Source: Rhodospirillaceae bacterium MC!
GTDB lineage: Bacteria; Pseudomonadota; Alphaproteobacteria; MC1
Direction of reading: 5' to 3'
DNA length: 64,000 nucleotides
Assembly: GCA_002632265.1 (NCBI GenBank)
Contig: NQOV01000007.1
Coordinates: forward strand, 181,583-245,582
Notes under the pieces: model-generated
Databases searched by the model: none
What the model saw: only the letters and a program-made list of their open reading frames with translations
Told to the model about the DNA's origin: nothing
Program-made: the position numbers and the translations under genes
Shown: positions 47,739 through 56,020 of the stretch, in pieces
Layout of the letters: each line of letters starts with the position of its first letter
Position numbering within the stretch: position 1 is the first letter of the stretch

Positions 47739-50102
47739 TTAAAAGGTAAAGGATATAATATTGAAGTTATCAACATTAGTATCAATGGCTATGCTCCCAT
47801 TTAGCACTTGGGCGTATTGTTTTACCAAGGCCATGCCCGCAAAGAGAATCGGCGAGTTTTTGGTGCTTTGGAGATGATCATATTCAGGGATGACTATGGT
47901 AGTATGGATATTGATTCGTAAAGTATCATCACTATGATAAGCTTCTAGATGAATTTTGTCGCCACTTTGTCCATTAGATATGATATTGATCATGGTTTGA
48001 TAAATGATATTAGTGAGAATCTTCGAATCCGTATTAACTGCCATGATAGATTCGTGGGGCTTATGGAGTATTTGGATATTTTTTTCCTGTGAAAGTTCGC
48101 TAAATGTTAGTGTAGTTTCTTCCAAAATATCGTTAATATTATAAATGCCAATTTCGGGAATGATCTCTTGAGATTGCAACATGGCAAGATCTAAGGTATT
48201 TCCCATGAAGTGATTCATCAAGATTACTTCTTTGTTGATATTTTCAATATATTGTTTCTGACGCTTATTCAATTCGCCATATTTTTCCTGTTCGAGCATT
48301 TGACTATTGGCGAATATGGTTTGAAATGCCGAACGGAGTTTGAAAGATACAACTTTTATAAAGTTAGATTTCTGCTCGTTGGATCTCATGGAAGATTCTT
48401 CACGTTGTTGTAGTACGATCTGTACTTGCTCTTCTAAGGTAAGATCTGTAAATGTTAACAACGTTCCCCCATTGGAAAGGGGAGTGGCTGATTGCTTAAT
48501 GATTCGCTTATTGTTTAAATGCCAAATGTGTTCGGTTTTTGATCTGTTACCTATGGCACTTCTTAGAAGATTCTCACGGAATGCTCGCCAATCGCTCTGA
48601 CATTCGTTATTAAATAAAGGTTTCATTTGATCTAGAACATGGCTAAAGTGGGGACTTTTTTGTAATTCTTTTAGATCGAGATTCCAAAAGTTAATGAAAT
48701 TTTGATTATAAAGAGTGATCTTACCTGTGGTTTCAATCACCGCTACCCCCTCTTCTAAGGCGTTAATGGTTTCGGTTTGGACTTTCACTAAGGTTTCGGC
48801 GTTACTTCTGATATCGTTGGTTTCTGTGATATCGTAATAGCTCAATAACCAAGTATTATTTTCACAAGGGATAAACTTAATCTTGATCTTCTGACCGTTG
48901 GGAATATCCCATGTGCAGACTTTTTCTTCGTCCGTTTGTAAGAGTTTTAATTCTTGTGCGATAGTAATATCCATTTGATTGCTACTTGTGGGCATTTTTC
49001 GTAAGCGATTTAACAGATATAGCAAATCCCTATAGCTCGTATTTCCCATTAGCTCATAGACTTTAATATCCCAAAACTCAAGAAATGCGTTGTTATAGAA
49101 GATAATTTCATGAGTATCATCTAAGAAGATTAACGGAGTTGGGAGAACGTTTAAGATCTGATCTTGCTTGTGTTTAAGATTCTTAAGCTCTCGTTCTAAG
49201 GAAATAACTTCCGTAATATTGGAGATACAACCAACCGATCCGCTATCATGCAAATAGGGATTAATGGTTAGGGAGAACGTATCGCTTATGATGTCATCGA
49301 TATCCATATCAGAAACAAGAACCATTTTACCATCATCAAAGGTAAAATTAATCTCGATTGTTTCTTGCTCATCTAAGCTTTTTAAAATGAGATCCTTAAT
49401 AAATGAGGGCATGGGATCAATGGTGTTAGCAATAACTACATTTCCTAAATTATCGGTCTTCCATACGGTTGTACGCAGGGATGATAAAATATCGTATTGA
49501 TCTTGAATTTTCCTATTGGCTATGTTGAGATCATTTAAGGTAAGAACGTTTATTTCATTAATATGTACTACTATCCAACGATGTTGTGAGCCGTAAGCTG
49601 TCATATATTCGCCGTTAATAGTGAATGTACGCTCGGTATTTTTTAAGGTGCTTGTGTATGTGAATGAGCGGTTATTGTCTTGCAGTAAATTCTTATACAA
49701 AACAGATAAAGTCTCAAAGGAACTATCATCAAAGAATGTTATAAGCTCATGCCATGAGCAATCTTCCTTGTTGCGGATATCCAAGCCTAAGGATAAGTGT
49801 CTTGTATAATAGGCTTTATCCAAATCCAGATCATAAATAAACGCACAGAAGGGCAAATTTTCTGCCACATGATCACTATCATAGTTATTCCTACGAGTGC
49901 GTTCCCACATGATCATACGGATGATAGTATAAGCAAATATGCCTATGCAGATGATAAGCAAAATCAATAAAGTAACACTTAGATCAGGGTTACTAAAGAA
50001 ATCTTTTAAAGCGTCTGTAAACCCATGTTTAACCCCATGTGTGGGCAATTTAGTTACAGATTCTACAGACGATGATAAAGGGGATGATATTTTTTCAGAC
50101 AT
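47739..50102 (-). CDS. DivL-like PAS-domain pseudo-histidine kinase
   Basis: The 787-residue protein has one N-terminal membrane helix (about 42-63), several PAS-like segments (about 80-180, 205-300, 312-425, 440-555) and a C-terminal DHp/ATPase-like region. In the DHp helix the usual SHELR reads SFKLR, so Phe587 replaces the phospho-acceptor His (Caulobacter DivL has Tyr). The ATPase domain lacks a recognisable N box and G1 box; only the late GMALVKQYAQVLNGSI is kept. It therefore probably acts as a sensor or allosteric partner, as DivL does for CckA in the CtrA pathway. Orthology is inferred from architecture and size. Confidence 0.6.
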   Translation of the reverse strand: MSEKISSPLSSSVESVTKLPTHGVKHGFTDALKDFFSNPDLSVTLLILLIICIGIFAYTIIRMIMWERTRRNNYDSDHVAENLPFCAFIYDLDLDKAYYTRHLSLGLDIRNKEDCSWHELITFFDDSSFETLSVLYKNLLQDNNRSFTYTSTLKNTERTFTINGEYMTAYGSQHRWIVVHINEINVLTLNDLNIANRKIQDQYDILSSLRTTVWKTDNLGNVVIANTIDPMPSFIKDLILKSLDEQETIEINFTFDDGKMVLVSDMDIDDIISDTFSLTINPYLHDSGSVGCISNITEVISLERELKNLKHKQDQILNVLPTPLIFLDDTHEIIFYNNAFLEFWDIKVYELMGNTSYRDLLYLLNRLRKMPTSSNQMDITIAQELKLLQTDEEKVCTWDIPNGQKIKIKFIPCENNTWLLSYYDITETNDIRSNAETLVKVQTETINALEEGVAVIETTGKITLYNQNFINFWNLDLKELQKSPHFSHVLDQMKPLFNNECQSDWRAFRENLLRSAIGNRSKTEHIWHLNNKRIIKQSATPLSNGGTLLTFTDLTLEEQVQIVLQQREESSMRSNEQKSNFIKVVSFKLRSAFQTIFANSQMLEQEKYGELNKRQKQYIENINKEVILMNHFMGNTLDLAMLQSQEIIPEIGIYNINDILEETTLTFSELSQEKNIQILHKPHESIMAVNTDSKILTNIIYQTMINIISNGQSGDKIHLEAYHSDDTLRINIHTTIVIPEYDHLQSTKNSPILFAGMALVKQYAQVLNGSIAIDTNVDNFNIISFTF

Positions 50103-50204
50103 GGAAATACTACTTCTAATTTTTTTTCTAGTTTGAACGCTTATTTATTTGAATTGATTAAGTTAGTTTATGTAAGCTTGATTGTTAATGATTGTTAAGG
50201 TTTT

Positions 50205-50984
50205 TTAAGGGTTTTTACTGGCAGATAAAATATAGTTTATGGATATATCTTGAGATAAGTTCCAATCTTTTCTTAAAGGATTGTAAGATATCCCGCATAT
50301 TTTCTTAATATTTAAACTGGCACTTGTGAGATCTTCTTGTAATTCGCTTGGTTTAATGAATTTATGCCAATCGTGAGTGCCTGGGGCTAGCCAACGCAAG
50401 ATGTATTCTGCCATGATTTTACCTAAAGCTAATGATTTTAAAGTTCTGTTTAAAGTAGTAGCTAGATATATCCCCCTATCACTTAAGAGATTACTCGTGG
50501 CTTTTATGAATTCGCTCCTTTCTAGAACATGCTCCAAAAGATCCATATGCAAGATAACATCATATTTATCGGTAATTTCAAGATCTTCCATGGCGATACA
50601 TTGATAGTTAATATTTAAGCCTTGTTCTTCTGCGTGAGCTTTGGCGGTTATGATGTTCTTTTCTACCAAATCGATTGCGGTTATATCAGCTCCCAACTGG
50701 GCCAGTGGTTCGGCAATTAATCCACCACCACAACCCACATCTAAAATCCTAATATTTTTTAAAATATTTTTATCATTTAAAATATTCTTATCATTATCAA
50801 GATTTTTATTAAGGTCAAAATGCTTGATAATTTCCTCCTTTAAAAATTTTAATCGTGGGGGATTAAAATCATGTAGGGGTTTGAATTTACCGTCTTTATT
50901 CCACCACTCACTAGAAATATTTTCGAAAAAATCCAGCTCCTTTTGGTCGGCAGAATTGGGGTTATTTTGTTGTTTGTTTTTCAT
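50205..50984 (-). CDS. ubiG: Ubiquinone biosynthesis O-methyltransferase UbiG
   Basis: This 259-residue class I SAM methyltransferase has motif I LDVGCGGGLIAEPLAQLGA, followed by IDLVEKNI and DLLEHV. The N-terminal ENISSEWWNKDGKFKPLHDF and NPPRLKF and the C-terminal GTHDWHKFIKPSEL are characteristic of UbiG. It performs the O-methylation steps in ubiquinone synthesis. There is a short Asn/Lys-rich expansion (LDNDKNILNDKNILKN) around residues 58-73. Monocistronic on the minus strand. Confidence 0.93.
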   Translation of the reverse strand: MKNKQQNNPNSADQKELDFFENISSEWWNKDGKFKPLHDFNPPRLKFLKEEIIKHFDLNKNLDNDKNILNDKNILKNIRILDVGCGGGLIAEPLAQLGADITAIDLVEKNIITAKAHAEEQGLNINYQCIAMEDLEITDKYDVILHMDLLEHVLERSEFIKATSNLLSDRGIYLATTLNRTLKSLALGKIMAEYILRWLAPGTHDWHKFIKPSELQEDLTSASLNIKKICGISYNPLRKDWNLSQDISINYILSASKNP

Positions 50985-51120
50985 AAAAAATCCGAATCAT
51001 AAAAATTGTACTTGAAAATATATATAATTTTATTGTATCATATCAGAATATAACAAATTCTACAATGTTTTTATATGACGATATAAATATTTTTTTAAAA
51101 TAAAAAGGATACTTGAAAAA

Positions 51121-52131
51121 ATGACTTTTTCTAATCTGGATAAATTATGGACAAGAGGAAAAGAGTTTTTAGGCTCTGAATATGCGATCTTAGGTGGTGC
51201 TATGAGCTGGATCTCTGAATCTCAACTTGTATCTGCCACTTCAAATGCGGGAGGTTTTGGGGTTATTGGTTCTGGTGCTATGCCTGTGGATGTCTTAGCT
51301 GAAGAAATCAAAAAAACACAAAAACTTACAAATAAACCCTTTGGTGTTAACCTTATAACCATGCGTCCAGATCTAGACGATTTGATAAAAGTATGTGCCG
51401 AGTATAAAGTATCTCATGTGGTTCTAGCAGGCGGTTTGCCACCAGCTGGTTCTATCAAGCAAATCAAAGATTACGGCGGTAAGGTCATTTGTTTCGCTCC
51501 TGCTTTAGTGCTTGCTAAAAGACTAATCCGCAATGGTGCTGACGCTTTGATAATCGAAGGAAGTGAAGCAGGCGGGCATATTGGTCCTGTAGTAACATCG
51601 ATTCTCGCTCAAGAGATTCTACCTGTTATCAAAGAAGTTCCCATTTTTGTTGCTGGGGGAATCGGTCGTGGGGAAACGGCGGTTAATTATCTAAAGTTAG
51701 GAGCGTCTGGCGTTCAACTGGGAACGCTACTCGCTGCCACAGAAGAAAGTATCGCCCACGAGAACTTCAAAAAGGCTTTCCTTAAAGCTCAAGCACGTGA
51801 TGCCTTATCAACTATCCAACTTGATCCGCAATTCCCTGTAATTCCAGTGCGTACCATTGCCAACAAAGGCACACAAGAATTCCTTAACACACAAAAACAA
51901 GCCATTGAGAATTTCAAAAGCGGAAAACAAACCCAAGAAGAAGCTCAACTAAGCATTGAACGCTATTGGGTTGGAGCATTGAAAAAAGCCGTGATCGACG
52001 GCGACACAGAAAACGGCTCTGTTATGGCTGGTCAAGTTATCGGCATGGTTAAAGAAGTTCTACCGATCTCAACCGTTATAAATAACATGTGCGAACAAGC
52101 CGAAGAATTCCTAAAAGGATACGATAAATAA
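51121..52131 (+). CDS. FMN-dependent enzyme of the nitronate monooxygenase / FabK family
   Basis: The 336-residue TIM-barrel flavoprotein has the N-terminal GGAMSWISESQLVSATSNAG, the substrate/FMN block IEGSEAGGHIG and the phosphate-binding VAGGIGRGE...GVQLGT. Both FabK-type enoyl-ACP reductases and nitronate monooxygenases share these. The C-terminal region is similar in length to FabK. I cannot separate the two by eye; in AT-rich intracellular alphaproteobacteria a FabK role in fatty-acid elongation would be plausible. A half copy of the 3'-UTR repeat follows the stop. Confidence 0.75.
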   Translation: MTFSNLDKLWTRGKEFLGSEYAILGGAMSWISESQLVSATSNAGGFGVIGSGAMPVDVLAEEIKKTQKLTNKPFGVNLITMRPDLDDLIKVCAEYKVSHVVLAGGLPPAGSIKQIKDYGGKVICFAPALVLAKRLIRNGADALIIEGSEAGGHIGPVVTSILAQEILPVIKEVPIFVAGGIGRGETAVNYLKLGASGVQLGTLLAATEESIAHENFKKAFLKAQARDALSTIQLDPQFPVIPVRTIANKGTQEFLNTQKQAIENFKSGKQTQEEAQLSIERYWVGALKKAVIDGDTENGSVMAGQVIGMVKEVLPISTVINNMCEQAEEFLKGYDK

Positions 52132-52172
52132 GCTAATACCCACCTTAATTTAGGGCTAACGTAAAGATGATT
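52132..52172 (+). repeat. Half copy of the 3'-UTR repeat behind the FabK/NMO-type gene
   Basis: CACCTTAATTTAGGGCTAA plus CGTAAAGATGAT starts 7 nt after the stop. It matches the arm and core of the element behind the 299-residue protein gene, in the same orientation relative to the upstream gene. Confidence 0.65.
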
Positions 52173-52219
52173 CGCATTCTCTTTTTCAACTCATTTAATC
52201 AATAGGGATACTAATTTTT

Positions 52220-52981
52220 ATGACTAACAAAATAAACAAATCGCTTATTTTAGTTGCGGCAGCGGGTAAATCTATGGAGCCAGTAACCGAGATTCTACCT
52301 AAGTATCTAATGGATGTTGCTGGTCAAACAATGATAGATCGTTGGTTTCAGCTATGCCAAGATGCGGGAATAGAAAAGGCAGTTGTCAACACATTCCACT
52401 TTGCCGATTCCATTAAAGATCACATTGAAGTATACTCTAAGCGTAACTTTTCCCTTGATATTGAAGTGATAAAAGAAGATAATCTCCGTGGCACAGGTAA
52501 TAGTATCCTAAGCTTACTTGATAAATTCGGCGATGAACCTTTCATGACAATTTTAGGCGATCGTCTATTACTAAACAGCACTCACTCAACCCTAAAGATC
52601 ATGAAAGATATTTGGAATCCCGAAGAAATGGATGTGCTAATTCTTTTAACATCAACGGTTAATTCCTACGGTTTAAGTTCTGATGAGCTAACAGGAAGAT
52701 ATAACGTCCACCCTACTGGTCTCGTAGAACACAAAGAAGAAGGGACAATTACCCCTTATGTCTTTGGCGATATTGCCATATTTAATCCCAAATATCTAAA
52801 AACCTTTAGCAATCAGGAAAATATATCTTGGCGAGCTATTGTCTCACAAGCGATTCAAGATAAAAAAGTCCATGGCGTGGTAAACGAAGGGGAATGGTTT
52901 AGACTAAATACCTTAGATCGCTATCGTGTGGCCAACGATTTCATGTATGGCAGATATTCAGGAAAAATCACTCGTTTCTAG
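52220..52981 (+). CDS. Nucleotidyltransferase of the MurU / sugar-1-phosphate type
   Basis: The 253-residue NTP-transferase-fold protein has the layout of MurU (N-acetylmuramate-1-phosphate uridylyltransferase) or mannose-1-phosphate guanylyltransferases: N-terminal LILVAAAGKSMEPVTEILPK, then DVAGQTMIDR and the acceptor region FMTILGDRLL. The late motif is WFRLNTLDRY. The usual GxGxRM signature is degraded to AAGKSM, losing the Arg that contacts the NTP. Activity may be altered. No partner kinase (AmgK) is adjacent. SD-like AGGG lies before the ATG. Confidence 0.65.
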   Translation: MTNKINKSLILVAAAGKSMEPVTEILPKYLMDVAGQTMIDRWFQLCQDAGIEKAVVNTFHFADSIKDHIEVYSKRNFSLDIEVIKEDNLRGTGNSILSLLDKFGDEPFMTILGDRLLLNSTHSTLKIMKDIWNPEEMDVLILLTSTVNSYGLSSDELTGRYNVHPTGLVEHKEEGTITPYVFGDIAIFNPKYLKTFSNQENISWRAIVSQAIQDKKVHGVVNEGEWFRLNTLDRYRVANDFMYGRYSGKITRF

Positions 52982-53052
52982 AAAATTCTAAAATAAATAA
53001 CAGCTAAAATCATTAAATTTCAATAGAATACAAATGAAATGTAAATTTTATA

Positions 53053-53081
53053 TTGCATTTCTCAATTAAACAATCTATATT
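53053..53081 (+). promoter_or_regulatory. Promoter of grpE
   Basis: TTGCAT (53053-53058), 17 nt, TATATT (53076-53081), 73 nt before the start. No CIRCE element was seen. Confidence 0.5.
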
Positions 53082-53153
53082 AATCCCATAATACATGAGC
53101 CACTTTTAAGATTAACACAGATCTTAAGATAAATACGAAAAGGAACAAAACAC

Positions 53154-53798
53154 ATGAACAAGAATACTAATTCACAATCAGAAGAAACTCTAGAAAATAT
53201 CCAAGGTGATGAAACTAAAAAATCACAAGAAAAACCACAGGACAACCAATCATCTACAGAAGAAAGCTCACAAGAACCACAAGTAGAACTTTCAAAAGAA
53301 GAACAATTGGAAATCCAATTGGCAGAAACTAAAGATAAATGGTTGCGTGCACATGCAGAATTGGAGAATCTTCGCAAAAGAACTATCCGTGAGAAAAAAG
53401 AGGCTACTCAATACGCCGTTACAAATTTCGCTCGTGATATGCTAGAAGTATCGGATAATTTTAGACGTGCTTTGTTAACTCTCCCAGAAGATATCGCCGA
53501 AGATGACGCAATGAATCCTTTCATCGAAGGGGTTAAAATGACCGAACAACAACTGATTTCCATTTTCACACGCCATAAAATCGAAGAGATCGACGCCGAA
53601 AATAAACAGTTTGATCCAAATTTACATCAAGCAATGTTCGAAATGCCTAATACTGATGTGCCAAACAATACCATTACCCAAGTGGTTCAAGCAGGATTCA
53701 CCATATCAGGTAGATTATTACGCCCTGCCATGGTAGGAGTAGCAAAAGGCGGACCAACATCAACTCCAACTCCTAACGACGTCAACGAAGAAGTATAA
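53154..53798 (+). CDS. grpE: Nucleotide exchange factor GrpE
   Basis: This 214-residue protein has an acidic, disordered N-terminus (about 1-60). A long coiled coil with WLRAHAELENLRKRTIREKK (about 63-82) and the C-terminal beta domain with FDPNLHQAMFEM and RLLRPAMVGVAKG follow. It drives ADP release from DnaK. dnaK and dnaJ are not nearby. ruvC follows after 38 nt. Confidence 0.94.
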   Translation: MNKNTNSQSEETLENIQGDETKKSQEKPQDNQSSTEESSQEPQVELSKEEQLEIQLAETKDKWLRAHAELENLRKRTIREKKEATQYAVTNFARDMLEVSDNFRRALLTLPEDIAEDDAMNPFIEGVKMTEQQLISIFTRHKIEEIDAENKQFDPNLHQAMFEMPNTDVPNNTITQVVQAGFTISGRLLRPAMVGVAKGGPTSTPTPNDVNEEV

Positions 53799-53836
53799 AC
53801 CTTGAGAATAAATAAAGAGATATAATATAAATCCAT

Positions 53837-54328
53837 ATGAAAATCTTAGGCTTAGATCCTGCCCTTAGAACTACTGGGTGGGGCATTATCCATATTAACG
53901 GCAACAATATATCATACGTTGGCGACGGTATCATCAAAGTTTCCGACAAATTACCCATGGCGGAAAGATTAAAGCATATCTACGCCCAAGTGCAAGAAAT
54001 CGCCCTAAAATATCAACCTGATTATTGCGGACTGGAAGAAATATACCTCAACAAAAATCCACAAAGCACGTTAAAACTATGCCAAGCTCGTGGCGTGGCC
54101 ATGGTGGCCCTAGCTAATTCTGGCTTAGATGTTGCCGAATATTCTGCAACTAAAGTCAAACAATCCATATGTGGCAGTGGATCAGCGAAAAAGGATCAGG
54201 TTATCGCCATGGTTAAACTCTTACTTCCCCAAGCCCAACTCCCCACCCACGACGCCGCCGACGCTCTCGCTATCGCCATTTGCACCGCCCACCACATCCA
54301 AACCCAACAAAATCTTAAAGGATACTAA
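53837..54328 (+). CDS. ruvC: Holliday junction resolvase RuvC
   Basis: The 163-residue endonuclease has the first catalytic Asp in ILGLDPALRTTGWGII, Glu in GLEEIYLNKNPQS, and the C-terminal acidic pair in THDAADALAIAICT. It cuts four-way junctions made by RuvAB. ruvA and ruvB, often adjacent in alphaproteobacteria, are not here. Only 5 nt separate it from the rluB-type gene. Confidence 0.95.
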   Translation: MKILGLDPALRTTGWGIIHINGNNISYVGDGIIKVSDKLPMAERLKHIYAQVQEIALKYQPDYCGLEEIYLNKNPQSTLKLCQARGVAMVALANSGLDVAEYSATKVKQSICGSGSAKKDQVIAMVKLLLPQAQLPTHDAADALAIAICTAHHIQTQQNLKGY

Positions 54329-54333
54329 CCCCA

Positions 54334-55224
54334 ATGGCTTTCGACCCCTTAAACACCAATAAAGATAAGCAAAAAGATAACAGAAATCACGATTCTCTCA
54401 CAGAACCCACCGATACATCCACCAACACATCTACCGATACAAATACCACTACAGACAACAACACAGCCACATCCATGAGACTAGCCAAAGCCATAGCCAA
54501 AGCAGGAATCACCTCAAGACGTGGAGCAGAAAAACTCATCTTAAGCGGAGATGTAGTCGTTAATAACAAAATCATAACAACTCCAGCCTTAAACGTTTCC
54601 CCTAGCGATGAAGTTCTAGTTAATGGAGTAAAAATCTCTTTAGAAGATAAAAAACTAAGAGTCTGGCTCTACAACAAACCATCAGGCTTAATAACCAGCC
54701 ATAAGGACGAAAAAAACCGCCCTACTGTGTTTGAATCCCTACCTAAGGACATTGGACGTGTCATATCAGTTGGTAGGTTAGATTTCAACAGTGAAGGACT
54801 GTTACTATTAACCAACAACGGCGAATTCTCACGCCTATTAGAATTGCCTACCACAGGATGGATCAGAAGATATAAGGTTCGTGCCATCGGCTTACTAACA
54901 GACAATAAAATCCAAAAGCTAAAAAAAGGAGTCTTTGTTGACGGAGTAAAATATGGAGCTATTATTGTTCATAAATCCAAAGAAAATCCAGATAAACCGC
55001 AAACAGGAAAAAATTCGTGGTTCGAAGTATCCCTAAAGGAAGGCAAAAACCGAGAAGTAAGAAAAGCCCTTGGTTCTGTAGGCTTAACTGTCAATAGACT
55101 CGTGCGAATTTCCTATGGTTCATTTTTATTAGGGAATCTGCAAAAAGGCGAAGTCCTAGAAGTAACAAAAAGATCCATAATTAATTCCTTAAAACGTGAA
55201 AATCTAAATAAATTCAATATATAA
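54334..55224 (+). CDS. RluB-type rRNA pseudouridine synthase
   Basis: This 296-residue RsuA/RluB-family enzyme starts with a Thr/Asn-rich, probably disordered extension (about 1-45). An S4 RNA-binding domain follows (about 48-95, RLAKAIAKAGITSRRGAEKL), then the catalytic domain with GRLDFNSEGLLLLT, whose Asp is the nucleophile. Family members modify U2605 (RluB), U2457 (RluE) or 16S U516 (RsuA). RluB is most likely because of length and the long C-terminus. It is probably co-transcribed with ruvC. Confidence 0.85.
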   Translation: MAFDPLNTNKDKQKDNRNHDSLTEPTDTSTNTSTDTNTTTDNNTATSMRLAKAIAKAGITSRRGAEKLILSGDVVVNNKIITTPALNVSPSDEVLVNGVKISLEDKKLRVWLYNKPSGLITSHKDEKNRPTVFESLPKDIGRVISVGRLDFNSEGLLLLTNNGEFSRLLELPTTGWIRRYKVRAIGLLTDNKIQKLKKGVFVDGVKYGAIIVHKSKENPDKPQTGKNSWFEVSLKEGKNREVRKALGSVGLTVNRLVRISYGSFLLGNLQKGEVLEVTKRSIINSLKRENLNKFNI

Positions 55225-55263
55225 AAGAAAAGTTTACTTGTTGATTTTAGTAAACTTTTCTTT
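55224..55263 (+). terminator. Intrinsic terminator after the rluB-type gene
   Basis: A 15-bp perfect stem (AAAGAAAAGTTTACT with AGTAAACTTTTCTTT, 10-nt loop) starts at the stop codon and ends in a T-rich run. Confidence 0.8.
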
Positions 55264-55390
55264 AACATGCTATTTGTTAAACAATTGTTTTTAATCGTAA
55301 AACTCAAATAAATTTTCTCTTTTTTCTTGACTATTATCAAGTGTTTCCGCCCTTATATGAAAAAGAATCTATCTATTTTTAAAATACTCC

Positions 55391-55419
55391 TTGTAATCTT
55401 ACTTAGATTATAGTATAAG
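55391..55419 (+). promoter_or_regulatory. Promoter of the ATP synthase F1 operon
   Basis: TTGTAA (55391-55396), 17 nt, TATAAG (55414-55419). The leader to the TTG start at 55463 is about 37 nt. Confidence 0.55.
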
Positions 55420-55462
55420 TATTATATTAGTCTAGATGTATTTTGATTTAGGAGGTGTATTC

Positions 55463-56020
55463 TTGGCTGCTTTTTATTCTAAGGAACTTGCGCGTAGATA
55501 CGCAAAAGCTCTATTTAACCTAACCCTTGATGAGAATTGTATGGAAGCTATTTCCAGCGATTTAAAGGACTTAGGCACAATGCTTACAGAAATAGAAGAT
55601 CTAAATAATATTGTATTACATCCAGTTTTGAGTATTTCAGAACAAAAGTCAGTAATGGCTACTATTCTGGACAAGGCTGGCATGCACACACTTATTAAGA
55701 ACTTCGTTGCTTTAATAATAGACAATCATCGTCTTTTCATCTTACAAGATGCTATACGAGAATTTTTTGAGATGTTATTTGAATATCGCAAAGAAAATAA
55801 AGTTTTAGTTGTATCAGCTGCGGAATTACCTTCTGCACAATATACACGCTTGAAAGAGACTTTAGAAGAGACTCTAAAAAGTGACGTAACAATTGAAACA
55901 GAGATAGATAATACACTAATTGGTGGTTTTAAATTATTTGTAAATGAAAACTACATGGTGGATTGTTCTGTTGCAACTAGATTAGATAATCTTCATAACT
56001 CTATGAAAGGTAAGATATAA
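55463..56020 (+). CDS. atpH: ATP synthase subunit delta
   Basis: The 185-residue F1 delta subunit begins [19 protein letters not shown] and ends with the conserved [21 protein letters not shown]. It links F1 to the stator. The start is TTG 55463: a strong AGGAGGTG lies 7 nt before it and would fall inside the coding sequence if the upstream ATG 55436 were used. The stop overlaps the atpA start by one base (TAATG), implying coupled translation. Confidence 0.93.
   Translation: MAAFYSKELARRYAKALFNLTLDENCMEAISSDLKDLGTMLTEIEDLNNIVLHPVLSISEQKSVMATILDKAGMHTLIKNFVALIIDNHRLFILQDAIREFFEMLFEYRKENKVLVVSAAELPSAQYTRLKETLEETLKSDVTIETEIDNTLIGGFKLFVNENYMVDCSVATRLDNLHNSMKGKI

Noticed and set aside
54129-54362. 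77-codon frame overlapping ruvC and the rluB-type gene
   Set aside because: It lies in another frame of two well-supported genes and has no family features.
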